DNA of 64,000 nt. Origin: Anomaloglossus baeobatrachus (Eukaryota > Chordata > Amphibia > Anura > Aromobatidae). This document shows positions 58,750 through 64,000 of the stretch, in pieces. Both the position numbers and the translations under genes were made by a program. The stretch's first letter is position 1. Each line of letters starts with the position of its first letter. The notes beneath the pieces are model-generated. The model worked only from the letters and a program-made list of their open reading frames with translations, was not told the DNA's origin and ran no database searches. The stretch lies in contig NC_134357.1 in NCBI RefSeq assembly GCF_048569485.1, positions 233,588,735 to 233,652,734 on the forward strand, read 5' to 3'.

Positions 58750-59240
58750 ATTAATATAGCGGGTGATGACTCGGGGTAGTCTAGCTGGCACAGTGATATA
58801 GCAGAGCTCAAGCACAGAGCTGGACCAGCTATATAACAGATAACTTAGAGGATAGGTACAGATGTATCAGAGCTGAGTTTGAAGTCATTTCCAAGGCATG
58901 AATGTCACAGTGACATAGCACAGTAGACTCATCAATGCAATAAAGCTGTGTTTGCAGCAAGGTACAAAAGAAAAACAGACTTAACACAGCAATATATGAA
59001 AGATGTGTTTGCAGCAGAGTGCTTTTTGAAGAACTGGAAAGGGGCTTCTGCAAAGCTTACCCAATGATGTAGCAGAGCTGGATTTGTAGCAAGGCACAAT
59101 AGAAGAGTTAGAAAGCCAATAAAATAGAGCTGGGTTTGTAACAGAGTCCTTAATTACAGAGCTGGCTTATAGGTTTATCAGAGTTGACTTAAAATGTAGT
59201 ACAGTTGGGTTTGCAGCAGAGTTCTTGATTTCAGGGTTCT
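58750..59240. repeat. Degenerate tandem repeat of CAGAGCTGGGTTTG-type units
   Basis: CAGAGCTGGATTTGTAGCA, TAGAGCTGGGTTTGTAACA, AAGCTGTGTTTGCAGCA and similar units recur at irregular spacing of about 35-60 bases. Old and diverged. Confidence 0.6.
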
Positions 59241-61012
59241 TGATTGCAGATTGGCCACAGAGTCACAAAGAGAATTCAAACGTTAACTAGTTGAATACTC
59301 TAGAGTCATGTGCTGTCTGCATCGGCTGCCACGGGTGTGTCACGGGTGAGAGACAGTCATGTGGTTTTTGGCCATAGAAGGTCACAGCGTTTGGCTGAGC
59401 AAAATACTCCCTGACTTTCCACTATTCCTGCTGTCAGTATTCATTAGAATAGGTAGCTTTCCTGTTGGATTGTCATATCTCTCCCTTTTGGACCCAGCAG
59501 GAGCTCACTTCCACCTAGCTAATCATCAGTAATCTCTTGCCACTTAAATACCCCTTCCTTCCTTGGACTGGTGCTGGTGATATTTTACAGTTCATTTAAG
59601 CCTTGGTTGCAAGCAGGTATCTCTTAATCTTTGTGTCTCTGTACTGTTAGAGAGGCATGGGAATTACAGCAGTAATAGGTTATATGTCCTTCCTGCTGTG
59701 CTTGTGCGATTTTGCTTAAAACACCGGAGTATCTCAGTTGCTAGGTAAAGGTTCCCTACTGCTCTTGCCCTTATTTGATATAAAGTGGCTGCCCTAGGGG
59801 AGAGTTATATTAGCTGTAGAACTTAAAGGATAGCCGCAGTTATTCTACATTTGTCCCCCAGGGCATAGACAGACCATGACTCCCTATTATATTTTTTTAG
59901 GGGGACAGCACTTAAATTAGTTAATTTACTAGTCTGTGATTGGATTGTCTGGTGCATTTGCGGAAGAAAAGACACCATTTATTGAACAGGACTTTCATCT
60001 TCCTCCACTAATCCACATTATTTCTGAGAGTGCCAACACTGTTTTTTTTAAGTTTCTTATTCTTTTTGTAGTATAAGAACTTTGTTTCTTTTGCAATGAT
60101 TCTCTCAGTTTTAATCTTTACTGTCTATATTTGCGTTTTAATATTATGAAAAATGTAGTGTCATTATTCAGAACCGCAGGTCTCTGCTTACTGAATAATT
60201 TGGTGGTTTAAGAATTCCTCCATAATTATTTTCTTATGATTTGCAGTTTTATCTATTTAGATTGGTGGATTTTCAGCTGATTCAATTATATTTGGAGATT
60301 TTTGACTAGTAATATTCTCCTTATAAGGGATTCCACTTGTTCTATTTCCCAGGGTCAGATTGGGACTGAAATTCAACCCTGGCATTTCAAAGCATACAGG
60401 CCCAAGCCACACCCCACATACATTTCCCCAAATGGAGTCTCTATGATAAATTTAATCCTACATAAAGTTGGAGGAAATCAAAATTTTCTGGAAAACTAAT
60501 AGTATCAATAATACTGCTTTATAAGGTTAATAGCATTGTAGCGTGGCATAGAGCATTAGTCGTGGGTGAAGTGTAAGTTCTCTTATGCCCCGGCACACTA
60601 TATGAAAGTTGGGGTCCTGGCTGAGTGTGTGGACTTGTGTTATGAGGGCGGTATACCCTTGCAGGCCATAGGCTACCATGTGGATATTCTATCTCTCACT
60701 GTTAAAATTAACCTACCCTTAAAATTATAGACTGTTCATGTCTTTGTCAGTAGGAAAACTTACAAAATCAGAAAGGGATCAAATAATTATTTCCTTCACT
60801 GTACATGAGATAGTGCGCAGGTAACTTTTTGCTCGTTTATTCAGCGACACAGAGTATCTCCATAAACAGTCTCTCTACTCCTTCCATCTCAGTTATTCCT
60901 GTCCTCGCTAGTCCTACTTGTTCCACCACCACCCAGCTCAACATCACAATATAGTCCATAAGCATCACTCTTTCCCACCTGTGGTTCTGCATCCTCTAAA
61001 CAGTCTCACATA
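59241..61012. other. Unassigned intronic sequence
   Basis: No gene is seen. The part at about 59280-59890, with GACCCAGCAGGAGCTCAC and AAATACCCCTTCCTTCC, might be an old retroelement LTR, but I find no ends or partner for it. Confidence 0.3.
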
Positions 61013-61180
61013 CTTCGGCACTCAAAAAGGAAAAAACAAGATTTTTCGTGTAAAAATTCTGTATCACTTTATTCACAACAAAAAGATCCTTTGGTAATCG
61101 AGAATTGAACAAAACGTTTCGACTATTTACATCATAGGCCTTTTTCAATAAGCTGTCTATAAAATACAATAAACAGAAAA
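61013..61180 (-). repeat. Dispersed repeat with GTCGAAACG module
   Basis: On the minus strand the order is TTATTGAAAAAGGCC, ATGATG, GTCGAAACGTTTTG, GTGAATAAAG, AAAAATCTTG and TTGAGTGC. This parallels 20036-20120, including the AATAAA signal and the GAGTGC/GCACTC ending. Confidence 0.5.
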
Positions 61181-61782
61181 ATAAGCAAAGTTATATTCAT
61201 GACATTTTTATATAACAAAAGTGGATCTAGATAATACAATATTTAGATAAAGAAAAGAAATGCATGTATCTCAGTGTTTTTTACAAAAGGGTGAATAGCC
61301 AAGTAGCTTGTGGACTATTATAGTTTCGCAAAATTAGTGAAAGACGGTTACATATGTATATAAGTGAGTAACTGTGAAACTAATGGGACGGAGAAAATAC
61401 CTGTTGATAAATCTTTGGTAATTAGATGTATTTGTCAGTGAGCCAAGAAAAAGATTTTTTTCTGAACAAAAAAACAGATTATGAGACTAGATAAAATGCA
61501 AAAAAGTGGTAATTAGGCAACACACCCTTAGTAACATATTCAATGTCAATAAATATATAAAAAAAAAAAAGGAGGGGGTTGAAAGGAAACTCACCGAGCA
61601 CCCCAGATAGCAATATAAAATCTTATCAATCAGGATACCAAAATCAATGGATATGCCTAGAAGTTGATACATAAAACAACATAAGACAACATGTGGGTCC
61701 CACCAATTCACACTATGTAAAATAGAAAGTAAACACACTCCATTATTCAAGAGTGAATGAATTCATCATACAGCCTCAGTAA
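61181..61782. other. Unassigned intronic sequence
   Basis: AT-rich sequence between the GAAACG repeat and the last Tc1 element. No gene or repeat boundary is seen. Confidence 0.35.
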
Positions 61783-61784
61783 TA

Positions 61785-63302
61785 CAGTGCTTTGCCAAAG
61801 TATTCGGCCCCCTTGAATTTTTCAATTGTGAATGTGAACAATATTTATTGCTTATTTAAAATTTTTATAAAAGATAACTGAAAATTGGGGCTTGCAATAT
61901 TATTTGGCCCCTTTACTTTCAGTGCAGCAAACTCACTCCAGAAGGTCATTGAGGCTCTCTGAATGATCCACTGTTGTCCTAAATGACTGATGATGATAAA
62001 TATGAGCCACCTGTGTGTAATCAAGTCTCCATATAAATGCACCTGCTCTGTGATAGTCTCAGGGTTCTGTTTAAAGCACAGAGCGCATCATGAAGACCAA
62101 GGAACACAACAGGCAAGTCCGTGATACTGTTGTGGAGAAGTTTAAAGCCGGATTTGGTTACAAAAAGATTTCCAAAACTTTAAACATCCTAAGAAGCACT
62201 GTGTAAGTGATCATATTGAAATGGAGGGAATATCATACCACTACAAATCTACCAAGACTCGGCCGTCCATCCAAACTTTCATGTCAAACAAAGAGAAGAC
62301 TGATCAGAGATGCAGCCAAGAGGCCCATGATCACTCTGGATGAACTGCAGAGATCTACAGCTGAGGTGGGAGAGTCTGTCCATAGGACAACAATCAGTCG
62401 TACACGGCACAAATCTGGCCATTATGAAAGAGTGGCAAGGAGAAAGCCATTTCTCAAAGATATCTATAAAAAGTGTGATTTAAAGTTTGCCACAAGCCAA
62501 CTGGGAGACACACCAAACATGTGGAAGAAGGTGCTCTGGCCAGATGAAACCAAAATCGAACTTTTTGGGCACAATGCCAAACGATATGTTTGGCTTAAAA
62601 GCAACAAAGCTCATCACCTTGAACACACCATCCCCACTGTCAAACATGGTGGTGGCAGCATCATGGTTTGGCCCTGCTTTGCTTCAGCAGGGACAGGGAA
62701 GATGGTTAAAATTAATGGGAAGATGGATGGAGCCAAATACAGGACCATTCTTGAAGAAAACCTGATGGAGTCTGCAAAAGACCTCAGACTGGGACGGAGA
62801 TTTGTATTTCAACAACACAATGATCCAAAACATAAAGAAAAATCTACAATTGTGTTAGAATGGCCAGGTCAAAGTCCAGATCTGAATCCAATCGAGAATC
62901 TGTGGAAAGAGCTGAAAACTGCTGTTCACAAACGCTCTCCATCCAACCTCACTCAGCTCCAGCTATTTGCAAAGGAAGAATGGACAAGAATTTCAGTCTC
63001 TCGATGTGCAAAACTGATAGAGACATACCCCAAGTCACTTGCAGCTGTAATTGCAGCAAAAGCTGGTGCTACAAAGTATTAACTTAAAGGGGCCGAATAA
63101 TCTTGCACGCCCCAATTTTCGTTTTTTTATTTTTTACAAAAATTTAAAATAAGCAATAAATATCGTTCACCTTCACAATTGTGTCCTACTTGTTGTTGAT
63201 TCTGCACCATAAAATTTAAAATTTTTATCTTTATGCTTGAAGCCTGAAATGTGGGAAAAAGTTGAAAAATGCAAGGGGGCCGAATACTTTCGCAAGGCAC
63301 TG
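61785..63302 (+). mobile_element. Tc1-like element, broken
   Basis: The ends CAGTGCTTTGCCAAAGTATT and, inverted, CAGTGCCTTGCGAAAGTATT carry TA on both sides (61783-61784, 63303-63304), then CGGCCCCCTTG on both. Inner repeats near 61885-61920 and 63080-63115 (GGGGCTTGCAATATTATTTG and its inverted partner) complete the IR/DR structure. Length 1518 bp. Confidence 0.94.
62090..63082 (+). pseudogene. Tc1-like transposase, one stop and a catalytic-core deletion
   Basis: One frame runs from MKTKEHNRQVRDTVVEKF to GATKY. A TAA at 62204-62206 interrupts it after 38 codons, in the first helix-turn-helix. The catalytic region reads LWPDETKIELFG (first block), [10 protein letters not shown], then QQHNDPKHKEKSTIVLEWPG and NPIENLW. 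The second block has His where the catalytic Asp is expected, and about a dozen residues are missing between it and LEWPG, so the usual 34-residue spacing is lost. The protein cannot be active, yet the rest is little changed, so the copy is fairly young. Confidence 0.9.
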
Positions 63303-63304
63303 TA

Positions 63305-63491
63305 TAGGATACACTTCTCTACCCATATAGTCTACAAGTTATAAAAAGATGAAGAAAGCACAACCTCAGTTAAACAGAAAGAGCAAGATCCCATTTATTA
63401 CTACCATAACCAAATAACCAATTTGGCATATATATGAAAATATAGAAAAAATCTTTATTAAGATTAACTTACAAGAATTGCCTCAGGCTTG
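63305..63491. other. Unassigned intronic sequence
   Basis: Short AT-rich stretch between the Tc1 and the terminal LTR. Nothing is recognised in it. Confidence 0.35.
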
Positions 63492-64000
63492 TGTACCGCC
63501 CCGCGGGCTCGGCTGCGACCGCCGAGCCGCTCGGATCCGTGCTTGTACTGCGGGTGGTGGCTCGAGCCTCTCACGGACCCGGGGGTCACGTCACTCTGCA
63601 AGGGAGTTGGCGCTACACGCGGGGATTTGGGGTGTTTGGACTTGAGGTGATACTTCGTGACGCCACCCATGGATTGTGGTGATTGTGGACACCACCGCTG
63701 CGGTGAAGGTGTGGGGGCCCCCGGGAGCGGTGTAGTGGTGCAACTAGGTGTTGACCCCTCCGTAGGTAGGGGATGTTGGTCCCGGGGTCCGGTGGGCCGG
63801 GGCCCGGGTGCAGGGCGTAGTGTTGCGGTGCAGCGCGGCACGGTGCCTCGTGGCACTGGTGTACTCACTCTGACACAAGACACTGGAGTCGCTGGTAAAC
63901 CAAACGGAGTGATGAACGGGGCCCGCAGCCGGCTGCAGCTTTTCCCAGGTTAGGTTGGTAATGTCCACCTTTCTCCTGCACCTTTATATGTGAATCTTTA
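63492..64000 (-). mobile_element. Family-L LTR running off the window (fossil)
   Basis: It begins TGTACCGCCCCGCGGGC and contains GTGACGCCACCCATGG, GGACACCACCGCTGC and GTCCCGGGGTCC, family-L landmarks in minus orientation. The 5' end of the LTR is beyond the window, so it is not known whether it is a solo LTR or part of a longer element. Confidence 0.6.

Overview
The window is vertebrate DNA, most likely from a frog with a large genome. I infer this from one recognisable host gene and from the repeat load: many Tc1/mariner elements, a DIRS-type retroelement derivative, hAT elements, TTAA-flanked palindromic MITEs and GC-rich LTRs, with almost no other coding sequence. There are no operons, bacterial genes or CRISPR arrays.

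The only host gene I can support is CLCF1 (cardiotrophin-like cytokine factor 1), on the + strand. Exon 2 is at 4475-4638 and ends in a strongly conserved helix-A segment followed by a GT donor. A candidate first coding exon is at 1410-1425 in matching phase. The large third exon, which encodes most of the cytokine, was not found, so everything from 4639 to the end appears to be intron 2 (at least 59.3 kb).

Layout. 1-4638: 5' flank, exon 1, a fairly repeat-poor intron 1 and exon 2. 4639-14300: mostly unique AT-rich intron with MITEs at 7111-8489 (holding a DIRS derivative) and 11222-13148 (holding a solo LTR). 14300-31150: four Tc1/mariner copies, a second MITE/LTR nest at 18179-19622, tandem repeats, and long AT-rich dispersed repeats. 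31787-36593: a hAT-type element with very long inverted repeats, holding a second hAT-type element and a TTAA MITE. 36995-42343: a chain in which a mariner holds an apparently intact Tc1 and abuts another Tc1 that holds a solo LTR. 42689-45298: two solo LTRs, then an inverted-repeat element flanked by a 16-bp duplication. 45810-49651: an element with 13-bp terminal inverted repeats, a 6-bp duplication and several minisatellites. 50583-52099: a broken Tc1. 52186-58202: a 6-kb hAT nest holding an inverted-repeat insert, a full-length Tc1 with an open transposase, and a solo LTR. 61785-63302: another Tc1. 63492-end: an LTR running off the window.

Insertions were placed by reading target duplications: TA for Tc1/mariner, TTAA for MITEs, 8 bp for hAT, 4 bp for the LTRs, and 14-16 bp for the two inverted-repeat inserts. 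Two transposases read open (38051-39085 minus, 54734-55771 plus). The others are broken.
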